DNA of 64,000 nt from positions 248,001 to 312,000 of the forward strand of contig BDGG01000013.1 of the NCBI GenBank assembly GCA_001949185.1, in the 5' to 3' direction. Under the pieces are notes generated by a model. It ran no database searches, was not told the DNA's origin, and worked only from the letters and a program-made list of their open reading frames with translations. The stretch's first letter is position 1. Every line of letters starts with the position of its first letter. Below, piece after piece: positions 22,783 through 34,700 of the stretch. The position numbers and the translations under genes were made by a program. The DNA comes from Ramazzottius varieornatus (lineage: Eukaryota > Tardigrada > Eutardigrada > Parachela > Ramazzottiidae).

Positions 22783-23226
22783 GCCTCTGCCGTGTACATC
22801 TGGACCATGATTGTTCCGCCGACCTGAACGACGTCATTGTCAGATAGCCCTCTTTATTCACCGGTGAAAAAAAAACAGGATGATATCTTCCAACTTCATG
22901 TTATCCTCTTGAAGATTCGGTACATCCCGTGACTCATGGCTGCCCATTCCGGTACGTTCGCTTCGTGGTGGCGAGGGAACAAGGAGAAGAAGGACGTCAA
23001 CACGACCTGTTTTCTGGGGATAATCACCGGTATCATCTCTCCGTCAGTGTCGTTCGAACGAACTCACGTTTCGCCGTAACGCTCGAATGACTCGTGCAGC
23101 GTTCGAAAGTATCACGAACCTGATTAAAAACCATCCGGTCTTCCACAATGATTCCGCACTCCAGCAAGTACATCCTGCAGAGCAACTTATGGTGCCGCTT
23201 GGTCGACTTGGCTTTGATGGTACAGC

Positions 23227-23903
23227 CAGTGTTGTTCCGATATGACTTTTTCAGTTTGAATTGCAATTATGATTAATAGGAATCCCTCGCGTAGCAGCGA
23301 TTTGAATTGCAGGTACCTCGACCTGACCGGATCATCAATTACGAATAATTCAAACTCAAACTCGTCGGATGGGTAAGCGTTTAGATTGAACCTCTGATAT
23401 TTCGCGAAGAATACGTTGGTCCTAAGGTATCCAGTACGGATGGCTGTCCTCAATACGGACTGTCATCAGGCCGAGCGAAGCGAGGCTCATTTAAGTCTGT
23501 CGAGATATCAACGGACGAGCTTTCACATATCGCAAACTCTGTACTGAAAACAAATGCGATACTTGATCCAGGGCAACAGAAATTTTTTACTCGCAATTGC
23601 AACGTAACGCAGTAGAAGTGTGTGGCCTATAATCTTTTGCCTCTTTTGCTCGGCCTTCCCAGTGGTCGGAACCACTATCTAGTGATCCACGAAGGAGCCA
23701 CGGCGCATCGCATAGGCATAAACCTGAACCCCAATGGAAAAACAGAACCCTAGCAAGGAACGCCGGCTGCTGGTCCGATTCAATTCCGATTGACATCAAA
23801 ATGACCAACTCAGAATTTGCAATTTGAATTGTTATATCGAAATTCCAAAACCGTCAAATTTGGCCATTTTCAGTTACGAATTACAATAACTGAAACAACA
23901 CTG
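23227..23903. mobile_element. hAT-like MITE (CAGTGTTGTT family)
   Basis: Ends CAGTGTTGTTCCGATATGAC and (reverse complement) CAGTGTTGTTTCAGTTATTG. Subterminal TTTGAATTGCAATTATGATT and GGCCATTTTCAGTTACGAAT match the two ends of the hAT element at 61373-63572, so this is a deletion derivative of that family. Target duplication not evident. Confidence 0.7.
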
Positions 23904-23915
23904 CTCTCCGTTGAG

Positions 23916-24483
23916 TAGCACTGGCGAAAATACGATGAAATTCGATACGATATTTTTCGATACAATATCGACGGACATTTTATTGCTGTCTTCGATATTT
24001 TTCCGTTACCGTATTTTCGATACATCGTATCATATCGCAGCGATATATCAATATTTCTGGAATATTAGTTTTTCGGAATTCCGCTGGTCTAAGCCCAAAA
24101 ACTCAAGAAGGCGATCTCTAGATAAAGGTACTAATGAGATCGAAAGCGTCGGATACAGTAAAGACGTAACTTCAACAAGACTTCAAACACATGAAAACCT
24201 GGACAGAATAAACACCAGAACCGAATGGGCGGAGTTTGCTCGGTACACCATGTCCGAAGTCTTTGAAATCAACCATCGTCTTCCGTAAACGAGATATCAC
24301 TGGCGAGTTTGCCATTCAGCGAAATACCGATATATCGATAATATATGGCGCGATACAATATCGCCGAATATTTTATTGCGTTATTCGATATGAGCTCCAC
24401 ATCGATATTCTGCCGCATATTTTATCGCAAAGATTCGATATATCTCGATACGGTATCGGTATACCGTATCGTTGCCAGCACTA
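23916..24483. mobile_element. hAT-type MITE, second copy of the 5414-6032 family
   Basis: 568 bp. Ends TAGCACTGGCGAAAATACG and (reverse complement) TAGTGCTGGCAACGATACGG. Inverted relative to the first copy. Shares TTTTTCGGAATTCCGCTGG and the ATATCGATA-rich flanks. It starts 12 bp after the end of the preceding MITE. Confidence 0.8.
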
Positions 24484-24839
24484 GTGAACCCCATTTCACG
24501 GACTTGAGAAATGGCCTTTTTGAGGAATGGTCTTGTTTCTCACAGACTAAACTGATTTCGTTGAAACTATTTCTCGCCACACAAACCGTTGCAGAGAAAT
24601 GACATTCCCACTGGAGTTGAAAGATAGGAGCTATCGGTCAAGTCACGTGAGTGTTTTGGGATGAGAACTGAAAGCTACGGTTGGGAAGACCGACCATAGG
24701 TAGAGCTGTTGACGACACAGCATCTTTTTGGTCTCAAAAGAAACTCGTAGAATGCTAGGCCATTCGGGTAAGATCTGGTACGATGCGTAAAGTTGAGTTT
24801 GGTCTGATTGATATCGATCAGCAGATTTCTTACCAAGAC

Positions 24840-25351
24840 AAAGGTTGTAACTCCCAGGCCGAATGCCCTTGGAGTGGAAAATAGGAAAGGAATTCCTAGT
24901 ATTCCTATTTTCCTATTTCCTTCTCCAGAAGTTCCTCGCAAAAATCTAGAATTCCAGACTCCCATTTGCCAGTTTAGTTCTTTTTACATACCCATCTAAA
25001 ACAGTAAACATGATCTGAAGTCATCAAAAAATATTGGTTTTGAGACTGAAAGCCAGCTGGAGATTAGCCGATCCGAACTTTCGGTCTTGTCGGACCTGAC
25101 AGTCCAAGGGAAAACCAAGGACTGAAGAAAGCGCCGCATTCTTTAGTGCGACGGATCGAAAACGCTATTGGTCGTTCAACTGAACGTATAACTGAAAGTT
25201 TTTCGACAGGATCTACTGAACTGTTTACCGCGTGGTATTCCTAATTTTCTCCGATTTTTGCTAGTTTTCCAAATGGGAATTCCACCGTTCAAAACAGCTA
25301 CCCCTTGGAACGGAATTTGGAAAGGAATGGAATTAGGTATTTACAACCTTA
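24840..25351. mobile_element. hAT-type MITE with perfect 8-bp target duplication
   Basis: 512 bp. Ends AAAGGTTGTAACTCC and (reverse complement) TAAGGTTGTAAATACC. The 8-mer ACCAAGAC flanks it exactly at 24832-24839 and 25352-25359. Interior contains GGAAAATAGGAAAGGAATTCC type words and a CCCCTTGGAACGGAATTTGG block. A related fragment is at 56438-56558. Confidence 0.85.
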
Positions 25352-27011
25352 ACCAAGACGGGTCACGAACTCTCGCTTTGTTTTCGATACGGTATAGTCG
25401 TACAAACACGTACACTTCAGCCCATATATAGAGCCATATCGTCATAGGCCTTGTTCATTTAGTGGTAGGCTACTGGGTCGTTATGAGGATTATGATAAAC
25501 CAGCGTTCATAATGGCGATTATGTTCAACCCAGCAGTGGGTTACTCATAACAACCCAAAAATCGCTCACAAAGTCGAAAGATTATGCGATGAGTCATTTG
25601 AACACCGTTTCATCTAACCTCGTCGCCGACTTCGTCGACTTTATGAACGCATCGGGGTAGGCAACCAGCCTAGCCAACCAACTCCATTCTAAAGCGCCCA
25701 CCAGCGCTACTAGCCAAAAAAGGCTAGTAGCTTTCTACCCAGCACTGGTTAATGGTACTGCTCATCCGTTTTTTCTCTCCACCGGGTTGTCATTTTTCCG
25801 AGATCATTTTTTTGACCGAGACGAGAGCAAAAGGGAAAGCAGTCCGTCTTGTTGGGACGATAAGAGAAATGGCGCGAATAGGAATCGCAAATGAAAAGCA
25901 AAGCTCGAAAGTAACTAGCGAGGTTGCGATTGCTGGTTGATCGCATTTTCCACCGTATTTTGTGAACGCTGGTTCGTCGCTCCATTTCAGTTTACTGTGG
26001 GGTTGATTGAAATTTCGCCTACTACATCAACTAGCTTTTTCAAGCGTTCAGAAAGTCTACGTAGTTTCTCGTAACGACCTCGTCACTCACAACGACCCAG
26101 TCGAGAATATGGCCGTGTACATTTTGCCATAGACTGACTCGGCACTTCTCACTTTTACGGGAGATGAGGTTTCTGGACTTCCGGTGTGTTTCCGCACAGA
26201 TCAGCCGACGCAGATACATTTCTCCTCAATGGTTTGCTACTTGAGTTCTGAAATGGAAGCGATCGGATAATCGTGTGAAGAATGAGAGCGGACAGGCCAT
26301 TTCTCAAGTCCGTGAAATGGAGCTTTAACTCTCTATCAACAGCGCGCCGGAAGTCAGCTATTTCAACGTTATTTTAGCGATTGGAGCTTCTACATCAGGA
26401 GCCATGTTATGTCTGAACTGTCGGACGTCGGTTTTCGCACCTTCGGTATCAACGATTATAGACGATGATGAATGAGTAAGCTGTGAATTTGGTGGTTCGG
26501 ACTTGTCTCCAGTAACTGAACCAGAAAACTGAATGGAAATTGTTAACCGGATAAAATCCGGATAAAATTTCTATTCAGGTACCTGGATACGATAAAACAT
26601 CTATCCATCCACATAGTATCCGGATAAGTTTTTATCCATCTGCTTATCTATCCGTTTAACCGTTTATCCATCCGTTAACAACCCTACAGGTCTTCATTTG
26701 TGATACCCAGATACCGGGAGTCGTTCTGTTATCTCTTCTGTGAGATCTATAGCTTCCTTTGTCATTGTATTCTGTCATAGAGTTCGGGATGAGTCGCGGC
26801 TACAGGGTGAGTGACGTGGTGATTTAGATTTCAGAGAGTGCTTCCAATAAAGTACATCAAATCTCCTGATTACAATCCCGCCGCAAACTCCGCCTTTGTT
26901 TTGATTGATTGATTTGCCATATCCTCACGTTCGTAACCGCAATACAACAGAGCATCCACAGTCTGCATGAATTAAAGACTTGATCCGACCCTGTTCTGGT
27001 CTCCTCGGATG
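25352..27011. other. Repeat-rich, no gene recognised
   Basis: Contains an inverted-repeat pair: CTACTGGGTCGTTATGAG at about 25470 against CTCGACTGGGTCGTTGTGA on the other strand at about 26103, suggesting an old element of about 630 bp. At 26540-26700 words such as ATCCGGATAA and TTATCCATC repeat on both strands and end in CCGTTAACAACCCTACAG. No coding exon seen. Confidence 0.45.
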
Positions 27012-27377
27012 GGGTCGACGTTCACCGCGCTATCCTCATTGCATCGTCACCAGTCGCCGCCATGTTCGAAGCAAAGCTGAAGGAATGAGAGACTGAACGG
27101 TTAGGTGGTAGGAGAAGCGAAACAGCGGTACTGGGATTTCTGGTCAAGCATATGTACTGTGACAATGCAAAACACAACATTTGAGGAAAAATCGAGCAGA
27201 TCCTTGTGGCTGCGGACCAGTACCAGCTAACAGGCTTGGTCAAGCAATGCCGGGAGCTCCTTATCGACGACATCGACGAGGACGATGTGATGGACTTTCT
27301 GGCCTTTGCCAGCGTAGTGGACGCACCTGTGTTCAAGCCAGTGACAAGTTATGCGAGAAGGAAAGTTTCGAGATGAT
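27012..27377 (+). pseudogene. BTB/POZ-domain pseudogene 1 (SPOP-like)
   Basis: One continuous frame with two in-frame TGA codons. It begins VDVHRAILIASSPVAAMFEA, the conserved start of a BTB/POZ fold as in speckle-type POZ proteins. It continues with ILVAADQYQLTGLVKQCREL and the helical DDVMDFLAFASVVDAP. TGA stops fall after LKE and after KHNI. The MATH domain and promoter are absent. By family knowledge such proteins are cullin-3 adaptors. Two stops and a missing residue in SPVFAAMF point to a pseudogene. A second copy lies 1.4 kb downstream. Confidence 0.75.
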
Positions 27378-27423
27378 CAAAGAGGTCATGAGTTTTTTGT
27401 AAGCCGGAAGCCAGTAGTATTTT

Positions 27424-27605
27424 TCAGTACACGCCCGACAAGAAATTATGGGCCACTAAAAGTTATGGACCATGCCTCTTCGCTGCGGCGGTACGGAAGA
27501 ACGTACGTACGCGACTGATTCACAGTGATACACTTTTCGCCTTTTTTCTACGTATGAATCTCCATTTTGCCGTCTTTTCCGCCTGGCCACAATTGTCCAG
27601 TACAG
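27424..27605. mobile_element. Truncated relative of the 3107-3739 element
   Basis: Left end CAGTACACGCCCGACAAG, then GGGCCACTAAAAGTTATGG and CTGCGGCGGTACGG, parallel to the 3107 element; near the right side the shared word GCCGTCTTTTCCGCCTGGCC occurs at about 27570. The right terminus has diverged. Confidence 0.6.
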
Positions 27606-27900
27606 CTGTCGAATCGGAAATTATCCAATGTCCGTGTCCAGCGTCTTGTCCAGCTTTCACAACATGGCCAGATATTGCTTTTGAAAACCGGCAAGAGTCT
27701 GTTAGACAGATAGAACATCAGCCAAGTTTTGTATGTCTGTACGAGCTCGTGTATTACGTTTGAAAGTGTTCCGCCGGAAACCGCAAAGTCATACCAAAAG
27801 ACCTAATACGTTTTGCGACCGAATTCCCCATTACTGTCCGTGTACTATACTGTTATGTGGTTCAAAGTTGGCTGTTTGGACGAACTACCGACTTTGTCCG

Positions 27901-28268
27901 GTACGAGGAGAACATAGCGGACTTGTCAATGCAAAATTGCGTGGCCAACTTGTCAGCTTTCAGGCCGTGCGGTGGCGACAGGTCCAATTGCCTCACCTAC
28001 GGCAACTAACGAAACGCGACACGCACGCCCAATCGGCTCGCCGAACTGGCTTTTTAACATTGGAGAAACCTGTCTTCCTGTTAGGCCCGTCAAAAGGCTC
28101 CCCTGTATTCTCTTTAGCTTCTGGACCAGAACGGTGAGATTTCACAAGGTGTTTTCTATCTGAAAAACCGAGAAAAAGGCAGGAACGACCCAGTACTTCG
28201 TCAGGTCCGACAATGACAAGTTGGCCATGCGATTTTGCATTGACAAGTCTGCTATGCTCACCTCGTAC
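27901..28268. repeat. Inverted duplication, about 53-bp arms
   Basis: Arm 27901-27953 and the reverse complement at 28214-28268 share ATAGCGGACTTGTCAATGCA / TGCATTGACAAGTCTGCTAT with few mismatches. The spacer of about 260 bp has no recognised gene. It sits between the two BTB pseudogenes. Confidence 0.65.
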
Positions 28269-28429
28269 GTCGTAAAAGCCAAGGTTAATACTATGTATTG
28301 TATTGATGGTGCGCTGTCAGGAAGACCATCAGCTAAATCCCAAAACACTTCGCTCGCAATGACGTTAGCGACCTCAAACGGCAGTCGTATAAGATAAGAG
28401 GCGTAGCGATAGTGTGGAGAAAGCTGTCC

Positions 28430-28837
28430 ACTGTCACCGTGCCATCTTGATTGCTCGTTCGCCGGTCTTCGCCGCCATGTTCTATGTCAAAGCTGGAAAA
28501 ATGCCAAACTGGACGATGCCACATCAAGGACGTCAAGGCATCCGTGTTGAATGTCGTAGTCAGGCATATATACTACGAGTACTCGGAAGCCGAGATCAGC
28601 AAAAACACGGAAGAGGTCTTCGTGGCGTTTGACCAGCTGACAACTTTGGTCAAGCAGTGAGAGCAGCATCTTATCAAAAAGTTGACTGCGGAGAACGTCA
28701 TGGATTTTCTATACCTGGCCGATGAAATCACGGCGCCTTCTCTGAAGAATGCCGCTTTCAACTTTATCAAAGCCAATCCCGCAGCGCTGAAGGGGATTGA
28801 CTCGGGAGCCATCAAGAAGCTGTGCGAGAGACTATAG
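28430..28837 (+). pseudogene. BTB/POZ-domain pseudogene 2 (SPOP-like)
   Basis: Frame 1 reads VHCHRAILIARSPVFAAMF. After a frameshift near 28520 another frame reads HIKDVKASVLNVVVRHIYY, then a TGA directly after TTLVKQ, then ENVMDFLYLADEITAPSLKN and a normal terminal helix AIKKLCERL before TAG at 28837. The order fits a BTB domain plus C-terminal helices. A frameshift and a stop show inactivation. It is similar in sequence to pseudogene 1, so the pair probably arose by duplication. Confidence 0.75.
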
Positions 28838-29014
28838 TCTCTTGAATTGGTTGCCGAAGCCTTCACTTTTTCTCCTTAGTTGAATGTTACCGTCTTCGCC
28901 AAATCATCGCATCTGACTTAGTCCCATTAATACTTCGTCTTCTGTCAGAATCTCGCTTTACTAGTTTACTTGCTTTCTACCGAAGCACCAAGTAGTCTTA
29001 GGGTGATGAACTGG

Positions 29015-29140
29015 GAGCTCGACAAACCAGCTCGACAAGATCGTTTTTTCAAGTGACGCATGCTTCCAGCCAATGCCACTGAGTGGATGCGCCATTTGGG
29101 AAAACGACCAGATCGAGTTTGTTTGCCGAGTCCCCAACCG
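29015..29140. repeat. Palindromic CCAAGTGGCGCA-family repeat
   Basis: GCTCGACAAGATCG, TCAAGTGACGCATGC, CCAGCCAATGCC, GATGCGCCATTTGGG, then GAGTTTGTTTGCCGAG. It shows the full symmetric layout of about 125 bp. Confidence 0.75.
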
Positions 29141-29407
29141 ATGTCACAGAATGACTGGAACTCAGTTTTACTCATTATTACATTCCTGATCATTCCCAAA
29201 GATGTTGAAAACGACGGTACTGGATTATCAAAGTATAAACGGAAACACAGAAAAGCGATGAAGCCAACTTATCCTGACCCAATGAACCCCTATGCTGTCG
29301 ATAGACCCAGCAACAACGATCTCGTGGAATTCGCGCACTACGTCATCATGATCGAGCAAACGAAAGGACTGATTGGACACAAAATGCGCGAGCTGAGCAG
29401 ATACAGC

Positions 29408-29861
29408 TCAATTGTGCTGATTCTTGTTATGCTGCTTCTCAGACTCGAACTGGTAAGCTGGCTCTTCATCCTTGGGCAATCCGTGTCCATGGGAGGTATG
29501 TTGCTTATCACGCGATCCAGTATGGCCAGACTTTCCCTCTTGATTCTTGTGAGTGTCAGCAGTCGGAGCTCCGGTCTCGTCCGTAACGTGTGTGTCTTCG
29601 CCTTTGCCCATCTTTCCGTGGTTGTCAGCTTCGGGATCCTTTCCAGCGTGACTCTTTCCGCCAGAAATGCGATCGTCGGGCTTGGCTGGAACACTGGCTC
29701 TCACTGGCAAGAAGCAAGAGCGTTTCTCAAATTCGTATGCCGGTGAGAACGACGTAATGCAAAAGGCACTTACTCTTCTCCTTGGTATGGATGTCTCCTG
29801 AATCGTTCACGCGGCCGGCATGTTCGGCGTACTTCTCAGCGGCGTCTCCGGAATCCGACAT
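29408..29861 (-). CDS. Small highly hydrophilic protein
   Basis: Two exons, 29774-29861 and 29408-29703, joined by a GT-AG intron of 70 bp; total 384 nt, 127 residues plus stop. Starts MSDSGDAAEKYAEHAGRV. The rest is very rich in Lys, Glu, Asp, Gly, His, Thr and Asn (for example KMGKGEDTHVTDETGAP and HTSHGHGLPKDEEP) with almost no hydrophobic residues. It is predicted to be disordered. No signal peptide or known domain. The splice sites and phase agreement support a real gene. Composition resembles hydrophilin-type stress proteins, but I see no diagnostic motif, so function is unknown. A long plus-strand frame overlaps it in antisense and mirrors its composition. Confidence 0.5.
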
Positions 29862-30870
29862 ACTGAAGCTGATTTGGGCTAGGAAGTGAGAAAGATAATC
29901 TGCAGAGGAACGTGTAAGATATCGGGGATCGGGAACAAAATTATGAAGCAACACTCCGAATTTCTCTTTTCTAAGTTCGAGTAGCGCATACGATTCGATT
30001 GATTGCACAAAACCCCTTGACTGAAGAAAATAATTACTGTTCGCGGAATTTTCCACGTGGAGTATATGCCGTTTCGCCATCCATATAGCAATTCATCAGC
30101 ATATTTCCGCTAGATACGAAACCGATGTGATAATCGGTGGTTCAAGTCTTCAACTGCTCGCTTTTTACCGTCTAGCTCATATACTGTAGTTAGCTGCTGT
30201 CAATAGTGTTCGGCTCTATACTGCTATCACGTAGAGTTCCACTTACTTTTACCACCAGAAGCCACGGGGTTTTGTGCCTCATAACTTGGTTTCTTGGGGC
30301 TTCAGGCCGATTTTTCTGCCCTAGTTTTTGACTGGCTGTTCAAAACGTGACGTATCAGCACGTTGCAGAACTGGGCACAAGGCGGCAATTCGCGGGGCGG
30401 CACCCTTACGGGTACTGCTACGGCCGAGGGAGGCTCTAAAAGGGAAGAAAACGGGACCTGGGATGATGGTAGCGCGTATCCCAAGTTCCCAACCATTAGT
30501 GCAGGTGTGTTATGGTGTGCCAGCCCGGAATTACTCCCTGTGACTCCGAATGCAATGCCATAGCCTTATCTCCTTCTTTTGTGACCTACTTTCGGTTCTC
30601 CTCAGTCACATTCCATTCACAAGCTTATCTCCCCTAATGTTGTACTTTGCCCTTCACTGGGCAAAGTTCAGTAGAGGGGTCCAGACACAAACTTACGAAC
30701 AAAACCAGCTCCGCAATGACAGCTCGTGCCCAAAAATTCCATGTTAGACCACCTGAAGTGGTTTGACATGGGACAACATGGGGTATGAAGTCGCATGCAA
30801 GGTTTATTTGTAACCTCTGCGAACATTACGTAATAGCCTCACACTAAGGCTTACAAAGACTAAGCTGGCT
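29862..30870. other. No gene recognised
   Basis: Upstream region of the small hydrophilic protein gene. Open frames are short and without motifs. Confidence 0.4.
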
Positions 30871-31260
30871 TGGTGGTGTAATTACACCAGCTACTTTGGT
30901 GGATACGCCCAGAAATTTTTTTCACCAGTTAGGAAAGCGGTGCAACGGCTAGCTTTGAAAGCCCCGCACTGCAGGTAAGTACGATCAGAGGATTATGAGA
31001 TCTTTGATGTCGGAGGAACCACCATACACTCACCAGTAGGACGGGTAGCGAGAAACTTCGTCAGAGAAGTGACATTCGAAAGTTTGGAGGGGAGCACAGC
31101 GCACTCGGAATGTTCGTTAAGTCTGGTGTAATTACGAGTCTTTCCGGAGCGACTCGTAATTACACCGAAATTGTAATGTCTGGTGGAATGAATAGGCCAA
31201 TCGTAAGGGTGTGAGTGGAGCCAATTACACCGGCGTTGTAATTCCACCAGCGGTGTAATC
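30871..31260. repeat. TAATTACACC-rich inverted-repeat region
   Basis: GGTGGTGTAATTACACCAGC at 30873, CTGGTGTAATTACGAG at about 31125 with its mirror CTCGTAATTACACC at about 31150, and GTTGTAATTCCACCAGCGG at about 31235. These form several nested inverted pairs. Probably one MITE-like element of about 390 bp with end and internal palindromes. Confidence 0.55.
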
Positions 31261-31702
31261 TATCTTTGTAGGCCCTTACTGTATCGGCGGCAATAAAATT
31301 TATTTTGTCTAGAGGCATTAGGTTTTTTGGGCCACGTGGTCCCTAGCAGGGCCGCGTTGTTGCACGTGTGCTCAGCGGAGAAAAGTGTACTCGGTGGTGT
31401 TCGAGAATCCAGGCTCGCATTGCTTACCTGCAAATTGAATGTACGCCACCGTACAACACTGGTCAGATGCAGCCCACGTACGTACAATCGAACTGCAAAA
31501 ACTTGAAGAAAGCTGTACAAAGTCTGCCTTTATTCGGAGAAAGTGATTCAGTGAACGAAAGCGCGGGTTCAGTACGGATTGATTGTTTGACGTAGCGTGC
31601 TCAGAAAACCACAACAAACTGAACTTCCAGTACTTCCGTTGGGATTCAGAGTTTGTCCTCCAGGAATCTGTAAGCTCATTCCAATCCACGTGCGTGTCAT
31701 CG

Positions 31703-34700
31703 ATGGCTCTGATAGACCTGTCTGATTGTTACGATCCTCCGTCCATCCACATTCGACCCTGTGAGGAGCTGGACATCACACCGACGTCATGCAGCAAGAC
31801 GCTGCAGCAAATCCGAGCAGTGGTCCTGTCGGATGGCGACCACTCACCGGAAATCTCGTCTATCCACGACGTCACTGCATCTGGTGATACCTCCGTAAGT
31901 TAGACACGTTTACTCTGGCACTTGTGAACCCACCCGTAGAGTGGTTGACTGGTGTGTATAGTCTTTCAGAGAATTATATGGCTTCGAGGTGCTGGAGCAA
32001 GCTGCTGAAGAGCACGACTCCTTCATCTCCTCCGTCTCTTACGCTACCCGTCTTTGGTCGCAACATGGGTTATCCTTGATGCCCCCCAGCTCTTTCGAAG
32101 AACAACCACCGGCGACAACAGAGAAGGACTTTCTCAATGTGGAGGAGTTGAATTCCGAACCGAACGCTCAAGCTCGTAGGCGACATTACCTACTAGCATT
32201 CGTCTTGTCGTTCGGCTACCATAGGCTTTTAGTATGCAGGTGGACGAGACCGTCTCTACCTTCTGTAGATGTTCGTCGTGCACCTACATTTTTCCGGCCT
32301 CGTAGTATACGGACATGGCTCAGTATGTAGGATGTTGCCATATTTTTTGGGTTTTCTTGTTCGTTCCAGAAACTGAATCGGTGACGAACTCAGGTCGAGG
32401 AGAGGCCACGGACTGTACGGAAGACCTCTCTGAAGATGAGAGCCCAGTGAAGCCTTCAGAAGATACTCCTTTGATCGCACCGAACGTTGCACGAGACAAT
32501 GACGAAGAAGATAGCGACCACAACGACAACGATGACACACAAAGCATAGGCAGCGTCTCCGAGTTCCACGACAGCCTACCCGTCGTTACGACTGCCTCCA
32601 CACCTCACGCCAAACACAACATGCCAGCACGAGATTTGAACAATTTCGATGACGTATCCGAAAGAACAGAAAAGTCCGAAGAGAAGCGGAACAACAGCAG
32701 GGACTCGAAAGTCGTCCGACAACTCTTTCTTCCGTCTAGTGAAGAGTCCAGTCAAGTCCAGTCAAGTGCTGAACAAGAAGGACGAATTCCACACCGAAAG
32801 AAGTCTACTACGGATTCAAAGAAGACTACGGCGTCTTCGGCGACGAGCACTAGTGGTGGAACAAGGAGCATCAAGCCGATCGGGAATCGACAAGCTAGGA
32901 TGCATACAGCCAGAGCGGTGAAGTTGGAGGACGGCGTCTTGGCCACCCATATGCAGTCCAAAGTAGCCGAACTCAAGAGTGAGATCGCGAAGTTCAAGAC
33001 GGAGAACGCGAAGCTGATGAAAAGTAGATTGGAATACGATGCGGTAAGGAACTTGATTATGTGAAAATCATCGAACAACAAAACTGGTAAATCGACAAGC
33101 AGACTCGGCAAGGTTGTTTTTTCTTCTTCCGGTGACGCATGCTATTAGCCAATACTGCTGAAAGCGTGCACCACTTGACAAAACCACCTTGCCGATGTTG
33201 TCCAAATGATGCTACTGACGCCAAGAACGTGCCCACTTGGTGAAACAACCTCGTCAAGGTTATCCAAGTGACGCACAGCCCCAGCTAATGACACCGGAAG
33301 CGTGCGCCACTTTGGATATAAAATTCGTCGAGACTGTTTGCCGAGCTCCTGGAATTTAATGATGATATTTTTCGTACAGCTAGTGAAGCTGCTGAACAAG
33401 GAGAAGGACGAATTCTACACCGAAAGAAGTTTTCACTTGAAAGAACTGGAGGAACGAAAACGGCAGGAGATGAAGAAAGTGGAGATGGAGAGGAAGATTA
33501 TCCAGAAGCATGTGACGTTTCAGAAGGAAGACGAACTGAGACGGATAGCAGCACATAACCAAGAACTCAGTACCGAGGTAACTTTCTATCATTCTTGAAA
33601 TCTCCAGACCGAGCTGATGCTCAGCGAAGAATTATAGAGGGTTGTTCGGAAGTCGGTTCTTTTCGTAGGTAGATAATCTGCGGGAAGAACTACGGAAAGC
33701 CGATGGTCGTCACAACGCCGTCGCTCAATGGCTTCGGGACCGTATAAAAGCCCTGGAAGCCGACAACGATCGTCTCAAGGACCAGAACGATGTCTTGTCG
33801 GAAGATAAACAAGAGCTGGTTCGACAAGTTATCCGCGTACGCTTCAATGTTGCTTTGGAACAAAAACAAAAATCGTTGCGGCTTTCAACTGGTTATTTTC
33901 GACTTCGAAATCTTAATGTTTGAACAGTCAATTTTTTGACATATGTTTTGCCATTCCTTCAAACTGATGGAACTGTATCGACTTTTTCCCATGTCATTTC
34001 TGTGATGCGTTGCCTGAAGCACGTGAGTAATCTTTGTTCTGCAGTTGTCGAAGGGTGGAAAAGAAATTCCGACCAACAAACAAGCGCCACTGACACCAGC
34101 CTCTAACGCAGATACCTCCATAATTCCCTCCACTCCATCGAGTGATGCGCCAGCCGGACTTCCCAAGAAGGCAGAGAAGATCAAGAACGATTGCGAGGGA
34201 ACCAGTTCGCCGAAGAACGTTCGCTTCGACCCTGACTCGGTCCAGCACATTTCCCTCAACGACGACTCCCTTCTTTCACAAGCCCAGGAACAAGTCGAAG
34301 CTAATGGCACCGTAAGTCACAATGTACCATCACATGGAGGGTCGGCAAACGATACGTGCAAGATTGTTTTTTCGAGTGACGCACTCTTCCAACCAATAAC
34401 AATGAGAACTTGCGCCACTTAATATGACAGTGTAGTACGTCCGGACTGCGGTGCCGACATCCTAGATCACTCCTTTCAGCCTTACTTAACGGGAAGCTTC
34501 AAGTTCGGAGCTGACTCTTGACTTTGCAGGTTGAGCAAAGATTCAAAGATGGAAGGGTAGTCCGGAAGTACAAGAATGGAACCCGGAAGGAAATCAGTCG
34601 GGATGGTAAATGCTCAACGACCACGTATTTCAACGGCGACGTCCGTCAAGTCCTTCCCGACAAAGAGGTATCGCTTTGTGACATACTGTTTGAACTTACA

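Noticed and set aside
27012-28837. BTB frames as one spliced, functional gene with selenocysteine or read-through
   Set aside because: A frameshift in copy 2, missing residues in conserved motifs and no SECIS-like structure seen; decay is the simpler reading.
31368-31689. Open frames on both strands before CENPJ as separate genes
   Set aside because: They may include a 5' exon of CENPJ (donor-like GTAAGC at 31671), but neither frame has a known motif, so no separate gene is called.
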